NCBI GenBank assembly: GCA_964457405.1
Contig: CAYWEP010000003.1
Span: 1-41,881 of the forward strand
From: CAYWEP01 sp964457405
GTDB taxonomy: Bacteria > Patescibacteriota > Microgenomatia > Levybacterales > UBA12049
Length of the DNA stretch: 41,881 nt
Direction: 5' to 3'
Shown here in pieces: positions 15,036 through 23,431 of the stretch. Position 1 is the first letter of the stretch; each line of letters starts with the position of its first letter. The position numbers and the translations under genes are program-made. Under the pieces are notes generated by a model. The model saw only the letters and a program-made list of their open reading frames with translations, was not told the DNA's origin and searched no databases.

Positions 15036-15587
15036 ATGAAACTCCATTTAGGAAGCGGCAAAAGGTACATTCCTGGCTTCGTTCATATCGATATCAATAA
15101 ATTTCCTCATATCGATTATGTCCACGACATCAAAACGCTTCCCATGATTAAAAGCAATTCTGTCGAGCTCATTTACTTTTGTCATGGAATAGAATATTTT
15201 GACAGAATAGAAATAGAAAATATTTTGCAAGAATGGAAGAGAGCTCTAAAAAAAAGAGGTATACTTCGTCTAGCAGTTCCTGATTTTGAAGCACTCGTAA
15301 AAGTATATAAAAAATATCACGATCTTAACAAAATCATCGGCCCATTATATGGCAGGTGGGAAGTCACTAGCAAAAACAAAACAAATGTTATCTATCACAG
15401 AACTGTCTACGACTTCACAAGTATCAAAGCAGTTCTTGAAGAATCAGGATTTAAGAATATAAAACGGTATGACTGGAGAAAAACAATTCACAAAGATTAT
15501 GATGATTATTCCCAGGCATATATTCCTCATATGAATAAAAGAAATGGTATATTAATAAGTTTAAATGTTGAGGCAACAAAATCGTGA
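15036..15587 (+). CDS. Small SAM-dependent methyltransferase (COG4627-like)
   Basis: KLHLGSGKRYIPGFVHIDIN at the very N-terminus is the degenerate SAM-binding motif of short 'predicted SAM-dependent methyltransferases' found in glycan loci. SVELIYFCHGIEYF and EWKRALKKRGILRLAVPDFEALVKVY complete the Rossmann core. The 183 aa length and the opening motif at residue 2 fit that group. Its stop overlaps the GTG of the following SDR by 4 bp (GTGA), so the two are translationally coupled. It may act on the product of that SDR and the aminotransferase. Substrate unknown. Confidence 0.7.
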   Translation: MKLHLGSGKRYIPGFVHIDINKFPHIDYVHDIKTLPMIKSNSVELIYFCHGIEYFDRIEIENILQEWKRALKKRGILRLAVPDFEALVKVYKKYHDLNKIIGPLYGRWEVTSKNKTNVIYHRTVYDFTSIKAVLEESGFKNIKRYDWRKTIHKDYDDYSQAYIPHMNKRNGILISLNVEATKS

Positions 15588-16558
15588 AGAAAATTTTGAT
15601 TACTGGAGGTGCCGGATATATTGGATCGGTACTAACAAGACAATTAGTACAAAAGGGATATATGGTAACAGTTTTTGATAATCTTCAGTTCGGAGGAGAA
15701 GCAACCATTGATCTTCTATCGCACAAAAGATTCAAATTGGTACGGGGAGATATTCGAAATAAAGCACAGGTTCAGGATGCACTTAAAAATATTGATTGTG
15801 TAGTAAACCTTGCGGCGTTAGTCGGTGATCTAGCATGCAGTATCGACACAAAAGCAACGAATGATATAAATTATAGTGGTGCAAAAATTGTGTGTGATGT
15901 ATCAAAAGCAAGCGGACTCAAACGATTTATTCATATTTCAACCTGCAGCAATTATGGTATTTCTGACACAAAACACCCGGCGACAGAAGAAGCTACTCTT
16001 CATCCAATCTCTCTGTATGCCACAACGAAAATTGCTGCTGAAAGATACGTAATAACGCAAACAAGTAATGATTTTCCTGTATGTATTTTGCGATTAGCAA
16101 CAGCGTACGGCCTGTCCCCTCGCATGAGATTTGATCTTTTAGTCAATGAATTTTTACGCGACGCGTTTGTAAAGAAAAAAATTTCTGTATACCAACCTCT
16201 TGCCTGGCGGTCTTTTGTTCATGTCTTCGATATTGCCCAAGCAATCCACCTTGCTCTTGCCGCGCCTAAAAAGAAAATAAATGGTCAGATATTTAATGTT
16301 GTGAATAAAAACTATCAAAAACAAGAAATTGTTAACTTTATAAAAAAATATATCCCCGGATGCAAAGAAGAAATTATCAATTCAGCAGCAGACAAAAGAG
16401 ATTACAATGTGAGTTCGGAAAAAATAAAAAAAACCTTAGGATTTAAGGCAAAAATCGGTCTACAAGCTGGAATGAAAGAAATGCTCACTGCTCTTAAGAC
16501 CGGAATTTTTAAAGATCCAACAGACTACCGGTATACAAATACATGGCCTTCTTTATGA
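15584..16558 (+). CDS. NAD-dependent epimerase/dehydratase (extended SDR)
   Basis: Complete extended SDR: ITGGAGYIGSVLTRQL (6-21) for NAD(P), AALVGD after strand 4, ISTCSNYG (118-125) with catalytic Ser/Thr, intact YATTK (Y145, K149), and LRLATAYGLSPRMRFD. UDP-glucose 4-epimerase-like or NDP-sugar dehydratase activity is expected. It begins with GTG overlapping the previous stop and its own TGA overlaps the ATG of the aminotransferase. Such coupling argues that its product feeds the aminotransferase: a keto sugar made here would be aminated next. Confidence 0.8.
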   Translation: MKKILITGGAGYIGSVLTRQLVQKGYMVTVFDNLQFGGEATIDLLSHKRFKLVRGDIRNKAQVQDALKNIDCVVNLAALVGDLACSIDTKATNDINYSGAKIVCDVSKASGLKRFIHISTCSNYGISDTKHPATEEATLHPISLYATTKIAAERYVITQTSNDFPVCILRLATAYGLSPRMRFDLLVNEFLRDAFVKKKISVYQPLAWRSFVHVFDIAQAIHLALAAPKKKINGQIFNVVNKNYQKQEIVNFIKKYIPGCKEEIINSAADKRDYNVSSEKIKKTLGFKAKIGLQAGMKEMLTALKTGIFKDPTDYRYTNTWPSL

Positions 16559-17649
16559 GAAAGTATATACATCAAATGGAACCTTGGATAGGCAAAGAAG
16601 AAAAGAAAGCAGTTGCAAAATATTTAAGTTCCGGTGGATGGTTGACAGAATTTAAAGAAACTGAAAAATTTGAACAATTATTAGCAGAATATACTGGAGC
16701 AAAATATGCCTGTGCAGTAAACAATGGAACGGTGAGTCTTTTTATTGCGCTGATGAGCCTAGGAATTGGAAAAGGTGATGAAGTAATTGTTCCAAACCTT
16801 ACTATGATAGCCTCCGCAAATTCTGTACTTCTGGCTGGTGCAATACCACGACTGGTAGATATAGAGCAAAAGACTATGTGTCTTGATCTTGCTTTAGCGG
16901 AAAAATCTATAACAAAAAAAACAAAAGCAATAATGCTCGTAAATCTTAATGGGAAATCGCCTGATATGAAAAAGTTGCTTGCGCTTTGCAAAAAATACAA
17001 ACTTTATTTGGTTGAAGATGCTGCTCAAGCACTTGGATCTTTTTGGAATAGAAAACATATGGGAACATTTGGTGATATTGGATCCTTTTCCTTTTCCCCG
17101 CACAAAATAGTTACTACAGGACAAGGAGGAGCACTCGTAACAAATAGCCAGGAGCTGATTAAGAAAATCAGAAAAATTAAAGACTTCGGGAGAGTAAAAA
17201 GCGGCGTAGATTTACATGATAGCTTGGGTTTTAACTTCAAGTTTACTGACTTACAAGCTGTTATTGGGATAGAGCAGATGAAAAAAATCAAATCTCTGGT
17301 AAAAAGAAAAAAAGAAATTTATGCTCTCTATGAAAAAGAATTATCACCGATAAAAAATATACGTTTTATACAAACGAATCTTTCAGAGACGTCACCTTGG
17401 TTTGTTGACATTTTTGTGGAAAACAGAGAAAAGCTGATGGAGTTTTTGAAAAAACATCAGATTGCGACACGACCGTTTTATCCCCCAGTTCATACACAAT
17501 CACCATATAGAGAAATGAAAGAGTATAAAAATGCTCGTTTTTATGTCAGTCAGCAATTATCATCTCAGGGCTTATGGCTTCCTTCTTCACTCTCTCTCAC
17601 CAATCAACAAATAAAATATATTACAAAAATAATAAAAGAATTTTATTGA
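16555..17649 (+). CDS. DegT/DnrJ/EryC1/StrS-family PLP sugar aminotransferase
   Basis: A fold-type I PLP enzyme acting on keto nucleotide sugars. EPWIGKEEKKAVAKYLSSGGWLTE is the family N-terminus, and CAVNNGTVSLFIAL binds the phosphate. LVEDAAQALGS holds the PLP-ring Asp, and FSFSPHKIVTTGQGG holds the Schiff-base Lys (codon 17104-17106). GQGG is seen where GEGG is usual. KFTDLQAVIGIEQM and a C-terminal HTQSPY close the domain. The ATG at 16555 overlaps the SDR stop as ATGA, so I prefer it to an ATG at 16543. It probably makes an amino sugar such as a 3- or 4-amino-deoxyhexose. It ends 2 bp from the convergent gene at 17652. Confidence 0.85.
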   Translation: MRKYIHQMEPWIGKEEKKAVAKYLSSGGWLTEFKETEKFEQLLAEYTGAKYACAVNNGTVSLFIALMSLGIGKGDEVIVPNLTMIASANSVLLAGAIPRLVDIEQKTMCLDLALAEKSITKKTKAIMLVNLNGKSPDMKKLLALCKKYKLYLVEDAAQALGSFWNRKHMGTFGDIGSFSFSPHKIVTTGQGGALVTNSQELIKKIRKIKDFGRVKSGVDLHDSLGFNFKFTDLQAVIGIEQMKKIKSLVKRKKEIYALYEKELSPIKNIRFIQTNLSETSPWFVDIFVENREKLMEFLKKHQIATRPFYPPVHTQSPYREMKEYKNARFYVSQQLSSQGLWLPSSLSLTNQQIKYITKIIKEFY

Positions 17650-17711
17650 TTTTATTTTTTTGGATTTCTTAACTCTTTGATGAAATCGAAGTTAATTTGT
17701 GAGAATTTAAT
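17650..17711 (-). repeat. Partner of the repeat at 1831-1892
   Basis: The 3' end of the DUF5667-like gene. Its last 26 bases are identical to 1831-1856, and the next 36 are homologous at the codon level. Both copies have the same orientation and both sit just past the stop of a + strand gene, so they form direct repeats about 15.8 kb apart. Confidence 0.7.
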
Positions 17712-18215
17712 GACAATTTGGAAAGTTTCTTTGTCTTCACCCGAAGCTCTTTTTTCAAGCTGTTTAAAGATTTTCTGATGCTCTGAGGCTGCCTGTGTTA
17801 TTCTACGATCAAGCAGTGGCGGTATTGCATCATGAGCTTGTAACGCTCGATTATAGTCTTGCACAAGTATACTATAATAATTTTCCCCTTTTAATGCTGT
17901 CTCTTTTGCGAGAGCAACTTGTCCTTTTTCCATTAATAATTTACTTGCATAAATTGTTTTGCCTGCCATGAGCAAATCAAATTCCACTTTTTTAGCAGGC
18001 TTTACGATAAGTTTTTTTATAATTTTATTTCTTAGAACCTTTATTTTATAAAATCTATTGTCTGGTAATATCCCCGGCCAGGGAAAAGAATATTCGCTAG
18101 TAGTGGCTTTTGAAATTGAGTTATTGGAAATCACGATAAAAATAAAAAAAGTAAAAACAAAAAAACATAAAAACCACAACTTCCAAGCAATGTTAATTAT
18201 GTTTTGCGTGCTCAT
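17652..18215 (-). CDS. DUF5667-like membrane-anchored extracytoplasmic protein
   Basis: An N-terminal hydrophobic segment (WKLWFLCFFVFTFFIFIVI, about residues 12-30) acts as signal anchor. It is followed by FPWPGILPDNRFYKIKVLRNKII, the P-G-x-L-P-x-x-x-F-Y-x-x-K motif of DUF5667 proteins, and then by helical repeats (AGKTIYASKLLMEKGQVALAKETALKGENYYSIL). Such proteins are common in Patescibacteria and related lineages; their function is unknown and an envelope location is predicted. Its C-terminal 18 residues are duplicated in the remnant at 1833. It lies 9 bp after a small membrane protein gene, at the tail of the long - strand operon, and is the only gene here with no obvious sugar role. Confidence 0.65.
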   Translation of the reverse strand: MSTQNIINIAWKLWFLCFFVFTFFIFIVISNNSISKATTSEYSFPWPGILPDNRFYKIKVLRNKIIKKLIVKPAKKVEFDLLMAGKTIYASKLLMEKGQVALAKETALKGENYYSILVQDYNRALQAHDAIPPLLDRRITQAASEHQKIFKQLEKRASGEDKETFQIVIKFSQINFDFIKELRNPKK

Positions 18216-18224
18216 AAAACGAAA

Positions 18225-18542
18225 TTACTGTTCTATTAAAATCTCTTTTCCTATCCTTCTTACAGCTTTTTCTATTTTAAATTCAACATAAGATATCCAA
18301 ATCATAATTCCTCTCAGAGTCTTTGTTATGAGGATTATGGGAAAATTTCTAATTGTTGTTTTAATTGGCTCTAATTTATAATTTTTTCTCAGAATTTTTC
18401 TTGCATGTTCTGCAACCGATACAGATTTCGTTAATTGGAAAGCTGTAATGAGAATGAGAGAAAAGAGCAAAAAAACTGCAACAAAAAAAATATTAGGATA
18501 ATGTATAAGAAGAATATCGTATAAAGAAATAAATAGGTCCAT
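18225..18542 (-). CDS. Small membrane protein of unknown function
   Basis: 105 aa with one strong membrane segment (IFFVAVFLLFSLILITAF, about 18-35), then a basic, amphipathic C-terminal half with a second possible interfacial stretch (IILITKTLRGIMIWISYV). I do not recognise a family. Real coding is supported by the tight fit between its neighbours (9 bp on each side), the ATG start and the shared strand. The pairing with the DUF5667-like protein suggests a two-component envelope unit. Confidence 0.6.
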   Translation of the reverse strand: MDLFISLYDILLIHYPNIFFVAVFLLFSLILITAFQLTKSVSVAEHARKILRKNYKLEPIKTTIRNFPIILITKTLRGIMIWISYVEFKIEKAVRRIGKEILIEQ

Positions 18543-18551
18543 AAGATTATA

Positions 18552-19769
18552 TTAAACAAGCTTAGGATTGTTGGGTAAGGGGATAATATACGTACCTTGA
18601 TATTTATATTTCTCTTTAAGGAATGTTATTATCTCATCTTTAAAATTCCAGGCTAAAATTACCATAACGTCTGGGTTCTTTTTCATGACTTTGTCCGGAC
18701 TTTCAATAGGAATATGAGTACCGGCTGTATATAGTCCTTGCTTTAGTGGATTTTTATCTGCAATCGTAGGTATATATTCAAATCCAATACCACAATAATT
18801 TAAAAGAGTCGAGCTTCTCGCAGAGGCCCCATACCCAACGATGTTTCCATTATTATTTTTATCTAAAATTTTTAAAAGCTTTTCTTTATGTTTTTTGACT
18901 TTCTGGGCAAAACCCTGCCAGCTTTTTAACGCATTTAACTTCATTTGTTTTTCTTTTGTCCTGTAATTTTTTACGGTTTTAGTTTCTTTGACTTTTTTCT
19001 TTCTTGCATAGATTATTAAAGAACCACCGCTGATTGGACTCGTTTGAATGTCTTCTATAAAGATTTCATACTGATTTAAAAGTTCTTCGAGGCTTTTTAC
19101 AGTAAAATAGCACAGGTGCTCGTGATATATGGAGTCATAGTGAAGCTCTTTAAATATTTTTTTTGCATAATGTAATTCTAAAATTAACAAACCATCAGTA
19201 TCTAAAACTGCATACATTCCTCTGACAAAATCATGAGTATTCGCAACATGAGGAAGAACGTTTCTGGCAATAACAACTTCAGCTGCGCCTAATTCTTTTT
19301 TTATTTTTTGGGCTGAGGATACGCCAAAAAACTCGCATTTTGTTGGTATGCCATTCTTAACTGCCATCTCTACAATATTTTTGGCTGGATCAACGCCTAA
19401 AACTTTGTACCCTTTTTTTATGAAGGGCAAGAGAAATGTTCCATCGTTACTCGCTACTTCTAAGATATAACCCTTTTTAGAGTTTTTGATTCGGGGAATT
19501 ACATTCTCACAGAATGCTTTAGCATGGTTACGAGCAATACTTGATGTTGCCGTAACCCAAACATAATTTGTAAATAATTCTTTCGGATCTACAGTATGAT
19601 TGAGCTGGACAAGGCTGCATCTTGAGCAATAACTTAACGATAGAGGATAAAATTTTTCTTTTTCAGAAGTACTTTTGAGCAATGAATTTGCTAATGGTTG
19701 ATTTTTTAGATCTAAAAATTCTTTAATTTTTTTACTTCTACATACCCGACAAGAGTCAATTCTTTTCAT
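18552..19769 (-). CDS. NDP-deoxysugar C-methyltransferase (TylCIII/NovU type)
   Basis: Three domains in the expected order. First is a zinc-binding N-terminal domain (C7-x2-C10, C48-x2-C51). Second is a SAM methyltransferase core (LEVASNDGTFLLPF at 103-116, VLGVDPAKNIVEMA). Third is a C-terminal Rossmann domain (IVGYGASARSSTLLNYCG, IPTIADKNPLKQG). The catalytic Y-H-E-H (215-218) of TylC3-type enzymes is intact. The family adds a methyl group to the carbon next to a 4-keto group, making branched sugars. It follows the heptose genes and two SDRs in the same operon, so the substrate may be a 4-keto-deoxy-heptose (inference). Full length at 405 aa; ATG start at 19769. Confidence 0.88.
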   Translation of the reverse strand: MKRIDSCRVCRSKKIKEFLDLKNQPLANSLLKSTSEKEKFYPLSLSYCSRCSLVQLNHTVDPKELFTNYVWVTATSSIARNHAKAFCENVIPRIKNSKKGYILEVASNDGTFLLPFIKKGYKVLGVDPAKNIVEMAVKNGIPTKCEFFGVSSAQKIKKELGAAEVVIARNVLPHVANTHDFVRGMYAVLDTDGLLILELHYAKKIFKELHYDSIYHEHLCYFTVKSLEELLNQYEIFIEDIQTSPISGGSLIIYARKKKVKETKTVKNYRTKEKQMKLNALKSWQGFAQKVKKHKEKLLKILDKNNNGNIVGYGASARSSTLLNYCGIGFEYIPTIADKNPLKQGLYTAGTHIPIESPDKVMKKNPDVMVILAWNFKDEIITFLKEKYKYQGTYIIPLPNNPKLV

Positions 19770-19787
19770 TTATATCTACAAATTATA

Positions 19788-20744
19788 TCATTTTTCCTTG
19801 AAGTATTTCCAATAACTTAGTAACGCATCTTTTAAGGCATACTGTGGTCTCCAACCTAATCCTTTTAATTTTGCCGGAGAAAAGCGGAAACAAACAGGCT
19901 TTTCAATTTCTGAAGCAATTGGATAATCTTTTAGGTTAACACCAACTACTTCTAAAAAAACCTTAGCCAATTTTTCGACTGTTACAGGATTTCCTGAACT
20001 AATGTGATAGATTTGTCCTCTTATTCCTCTTTGTATAAGGGTTATATATGCTTTTGCAACATCTCTTACGTCAAGAATATCAACTTCTCCCAATTTATTT
20101 TTAATAAAAATATCATTCCTTTTCCTCTGCAAAATTTCTGAAATTTGTTGGGCAATATAATATTCGATAGTACCAGGAAATTTTCCAGGTCCGGTAAATT
20201 GGGTTGCGCGGGTGATTATATATTCTACATTCTTTGAAGCTGCAAGCAATTTTTCCTGTTCTAACCTACCAGCACGATATGGTTCTTTATGAGAATCAAC
20301 TCTTGGTAAATCAAAAACAGGAATCTCGGTAATAAAATCAGGTGATGAAAGTTTCTCATAAACAATGCATCCACTTGTGCCCAATATAAATTTTGTAGGT
20401 TTATTAAGACTTTTAACTGCAGAGAGAGTATTTTTAAATATTCTTACGTTTTCAGTATAGATGTCTGGATTTATAGTGTTTTTGTCCAATCGACCAAGCG
20501 TTTTTGTTGCAAAGTGAACAATTGTATTAGGGGAAAAATCACCAATTACTCGTCTTATCTCCTCTGGGTCTCGCAAATCTAGTATATAGCTTTTAAGTGA
20601 GCCATTTGAAATGGATTTCAGCTCAGGAGGAAGACTTTTGTGAATAGTACCACCAACAGAATAGTTTTGTGAAACTGCAAGCGTTGCTAAAACTCGTCCA
20701 AGCATTCCACCCATGCCAGTAATAAAAAGCTTGGGATTTTTCAA
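19788..20744 (-). CDS. NAD(P)-dependent sugar-nucleotide SDR with YxxxR active site
   Basis: An extended SDR by its Rossmann start (FITGMGGMLGRVLA, 7-20), IVHFATKTLG, and LGTSGCIVYE (121-130) with catalytic Ser/Thr. The YxxxK pair reads Y156-RAG-R160, so the catalytic Lys is Arg. The codon is AGG, checked on the DNA. Lys normally lowers the Tyr pKa and binds the nicotinamide ribose; Arg is rare there. YHISSGNPVTVEKLAKVF is the usual C-terminal sugar-binding part. The start is TTG at 20744 with no better codon nearby. It sits between the C-methyltransferase and another SDR, so 4-keto reduction or epimerisation of the branched sugar is a good guess. Confidence 0.75.
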   Translation of the reverse strand: MKNPKLFITGMGGMLGRVLATLAVSQNYSVGGTIHKSLPPELKSISNGSLKSYILDLRDPEEIRRVIGDFSPNTIVHFATKTLGRLDKNTINPDIYTENVRIFKNTLSAVKSLNKPTKFILGTSGCIVYEKLSSPDFITEIPVFDLPRVDSHKEPYRAGRLEQEKLLAASKNVEYIITRATQFTGPGKFPGTIEYYIAQQISEILQRKRNDIFIKNKLGEVDILDVRDVAKAYITLIQRGIRGQIYHISSGNPVTVEKLAKVFLEVVGVNLKDYPIASEIEKPVCFRFSPAKLKGLGWRPQYALKDALLSYWKYFKEK

Positions 20745-20762
20745 GGTATTAATTTCAAATAC

Positions 20763-21761
20763 TTAACTGTATATATTTCTTTTAACGTACGCAATTGTTT
20801 TATCAAGTCCTTCTTGTATACTTACTTTAGCAGTCCATCCTAGCATTTTTTTTGCCTTTTTCGTATCAGCCAGTGTATGCTTGTTAACCTCTTTTTCCAA
20901 AAATTCTGGATTCAGCGGATATCCGCCCTGGAATTGTGTCGGAAAGTTTTCCCAGATAAGCTTTGGGCCGCGGTAAACCGGTTTTACTTTTTTCTCGCCC
21001 ATTGACTTTGCGATAATGTCAAAAATCTCCTGAACACTTATTGAAGTACCAGACCCAACATTAAAGACTTCATTTTTTGCGTTTTTGTGAGTCATGACGA
21101 TTTCACAAATGCTTGCAACATCTGTCACATAGACAAAATCCCGCGATTGCCGACCATCCGAATGCAAAACTGGCTGTTTTCCTTTAATAAGGCACCCAAT
21201 AATATAGCTTATTAAATAAGATGGAGGTCGAAAATCCATATGTGGTCCATATACGTTAAAAAACCGCAGAACTGTTATATCCATTCCATACATGTCTCTA
21301 TAGGACTGGCAAAGATCCTCTGCAGCTTTTTTTGTTAGAGCATAAATAAGTGTCGGTTTGGGTAATACAGATTCTTTAAATGGTATAGGATCGTATTCGT
21401 AGATGGCAGCTGTCGAGGCAAAAATAATTTTTTTTATATTGTTTCTTCGTGCCATTTCCAAAACATTGGCTGTTCCGGCAACATTACACTGGTAGGCTTT
21501 CCCAGGGTCGTCGTTACAGCCAGGTAAAGACACCCACCCTGCAAAATGAAAGACAACGTCTATATTTCTTAAGACATCTTCCATTTTGGGATCTCCTATA
21601 TCCATCTTTATGAAGTTTTTATGTAATTGTTCGCTGCCTGAGAAATTATGAAGGTATCCAAATTTCAAATTGTCCAGAGGATATATATCATGTTTTTTTG
21701 TGAGATATAGTCCCACTTGAGATCCAATAAACCCGGCTCCACCGGTAACTAATATTCGCAT
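20763..21761 (-). CDS. NAD-dependent epimerase/dehydratase (UDP-glucose 4-epimerase-like SDR)
   Basis: A canonical extended SDR: ILVTGGAGFIGSQVG (3-17), ASTAAIYEY (115-123), YALTK (Y140, K144), LRFFNVYGPHMDFRPP, QSRDFVYVTDVA and FNVGSGTSISVQEIF. All catalytic residues are present. It would epimerise or dehydrate a nucleotide sugar in the cytoplasm. It lies 12 bp after gmhA (21774) in the heptose module, so a GDP-heptose derivative is a plausible substrate, although homology alone would call it a generic UDP-hexose 4-epimerase. Confidence 0.82.
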   Translation of the reverse strand: MRILVTGGAGFIGSQVGLYLTKKHDIYPLDNLKFGYLHNFSGSEQLHKNFIKMDIGDPKMEDVLRNIDVVFHFAGWVSLPGCNDDPGKAYQCNVAGTANVLEMARRNNIKKIIFASTAAIYEYDPIPFKESVLPKPTLIYALTKKAAEDLCQSYRDMYGMDITVLRFFNVYGPHMDFRPPSYLISYIIGCLIKGKQPVLHSDGRQSRDFVYVTDVASICEIVMTHKNAKNEVFNVGSGTSISVQEIFDIIAKSMGEKKVKPVYRGPKLIWENFPTQFQGGYPLNPEFLEKEVNKHTLADTKKAKKMLGWTAKVSIQEGLDKTIAYVKRNIYS

Positions 21762-21773
21762 ATTTAATGAAAG

Positions 21774-22451
21774 TTATTTGAAGGGAACTGCTTTATTTTC
21801 ATTAACTCCACGTGGATTTTTGTCGTGATGACTTTTAACTTTTGCAAGCCAGGAAGCAATCATATGATTTAAAACCAATTGAATATCCTCAATTGGACCG
21901 TAATGATTGCTATTGACAAGTACTGGATAATGAACCATACTCCCAAGCTTCCCTCCTGTCTTAAATCCTAAAAAACCAATTGTTATTGCACCTGAGGCTC
22001 TTGCATACTCTACAGCTTTTACCACATTGGGACTATTGCCGCTTCCAGAAATTGCGATAACCACATCTCCAGTCTCGATTAAATTTCTTAATTGCTGCAC
22101 AAAAATATCGTCAAAGCTTAAATCATTTGCAAATGCAGTTATCAAGGCGACATTATCGGAGAGAGAAATTACCCGAAAACGCCTTTCAGTATTATCATAA
22201 ATTCGCTGTAGAGTACCTTTACTCAGATCGCATGCCATATGAGAAGCAGTCGAGGCACCTCCGCCATTACCTAAAATAAATACCTTTCTGTCTTTCTTAT
22301 ATGCATCAACCAAAACATCAATAACCATTTCGATTTTTGTTTTGTCCAAAGATACAATACATCTGGTCAACTCCACGAGGTAGCTATCAATAAAACTACT
22401 TGGATCAAGCTTTGCACTTTTTGTTTTTTTAATATTGACAGAATTTTTCAT
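21774..22451 (-). CDS. gmhA: Sedoheptulose-7-phosphate isomerase (GmhA)
   Basis: A SIS-domain isomerase that converts sedoheptulose 7-phosphate to D-glycero-D-manno-heptose 7-phosphate, the first step of heptose-nucleotide synthesis. VFILGNGGGASTASHMACDL (57-76) is the GmhA phosphate/active-site loop, with Asp at the position that is Glu or Asp in the family. VVIAISGSGNSPNVVKAVEYA is the second SIS signature, and IEDIQLVLNHMI carries the catalytic His. The start ATG overlaps the hddA stop by 1 bp. The adjacent HddA, HddC and GmhB confirm the role. Confidence 0.9.
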   Translation of the reverse strand: MKNSVNIKKTKSAKLDPSSFIDSYLVELTRCIVSLDKTKIEMVIDVLVDAYKKDRKVFILGNGGGASTASHMACDLSKGTLQRIYDNTERRFRVISLSDNVALITAFANDLSFDDIFVQQLRNLIETGDVVIAISGSGNSPNVVKAVEYARASGAITIGFLGFKTGGKLGSMVHYPVLVNSNHYGPIEDIQLVLNHMIASWLAKVKSHHDKNPRGVNENKAVPFK

Positions 22452-23431
22452 TAATCTATAAAGATAATTTTACTACCCTGTGGCTCAAATGCAAATTCCT
22501 GATAAATAAGACCAGGTAGGGATTTAATAATTTTTTCGTGTTTGTCCTCTGGAGCATAGAACAATAAAAATCCACCGCCTCCCGCACCTAAAAGTTTTCC
22601 TCCAATTGCTCCATTTTTTAAAGCTGTCTTATACCATATGTCAATTTGCTGATTTGATACTCCTTCTACCATTTGAGTTTTTAATACCCAGTTTTCATGG
22701 AGCATTTCTCCAAAGGTATTAAGATTGTTTTTATTGAGTGCTTTTTTCATTTCTTTAGCAATTGTCACCATCCTAGCCATTATTTCCCTCTTTTTTCCCT
22801 TTTTCGCCATGATATTTTTTTGTTTTTTTAAAATAGAGTCAGCAGATCTCGTGATACCAGTATAAAAAAGGAGAAGACGTTTTTCTAATGTTTTCTTTGT
22901 GGCTGTTTTGCAAATAATTGGATCTACATACACTGTTTCGTTTGGATTAAACTGCATATACTGGAAACCCCCATACGCTGCTGCGTATTGATCTTGCTTG
23001 CCTATAGGTTTTTTTAATATTTCTATTTCTATTTTACATGCTTCTTTTGCTAATTTTTGGGCATTCACTTGTTTTCCTTGATACGCATACAATGCGTTTA
23101 AAAGTCCTACGATATATGAGCTTGAGGAACCCATTCCCGTTCCCCCAGAAGGAATATCAGCTATTCCTGCGATATGGATTCCTCCTTTTATACCAGTTAA
23201 CCTCATCGCTTCTCTAGCTAAATTATTTTCTATATCCGACACCCTTGTAACTACTTCTGTCTTTGAATAATTAACCAAAATTCTTCCATCGAATTGTCTA
23301 TTAACCGCTAAATATACATATTTGTTAAGAGTTGTTGATACCACAGCACCCGTATGATGTTTATAAAAGGAAGATATATCACTTCCTCCTCCGACAAAAC
23401 TTATACGCAATGGTGTTCTTGAAATAATCAT
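22451..23431 (-). CDS. hddA: D-glycero-alpha-D-manno-heptose-7-phosphate kinase (HddA), GHMP kinase
   Basis: SRTPLRISFVGGGSDISSFY at the N-terminus is diagnostic of HddA-type GHMP kinases. SGGTGMGSSSSY (95-106) is the ATP P-loop and KLLGAGGGGFLLFY the third GHMP motif. The KQDQYAAAYGG segment holds the substrate-side catalytic Asp. It phosphorylates C1 of heptose 7-phosphate to the alpha-1,7-bisphosphate, the branch used for GDP-heptose rather than the ADP-heptose branch of LPS core. Its start overlaps the stop of the fused gene upstream by 4 bp (ATGA). Confidence 0.9.
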   Translation of the reverse strand: MIISRTPLRISFVGGGSDISSFYKHHTGAVVSTTLNKYVYLAVNRQFDGRILVNYSKTEVVTRVSDIENNLAREAMRLTGIKGGIHIAGIADIPSGGTGMGSSSSYIVGLLNALYAYQGKQVNAQKLAKEACKIEIEILKKPIGKQDQYAAAYGGFQYMQFNPNETVYVDPIICKTATKKTLEKRLLLFYTGITRSADSILKKQKNIMAKKGKKREIMARMVTIAKEMKKALNKNNLNTFGEMLHENWVLKTQMVEGVSNQQIDIWYKTALKNGAIGGKLLGAGGGGFLLFYAPEDKHEKIIKSLPGLIYQEFAFEPQGSKIIFID

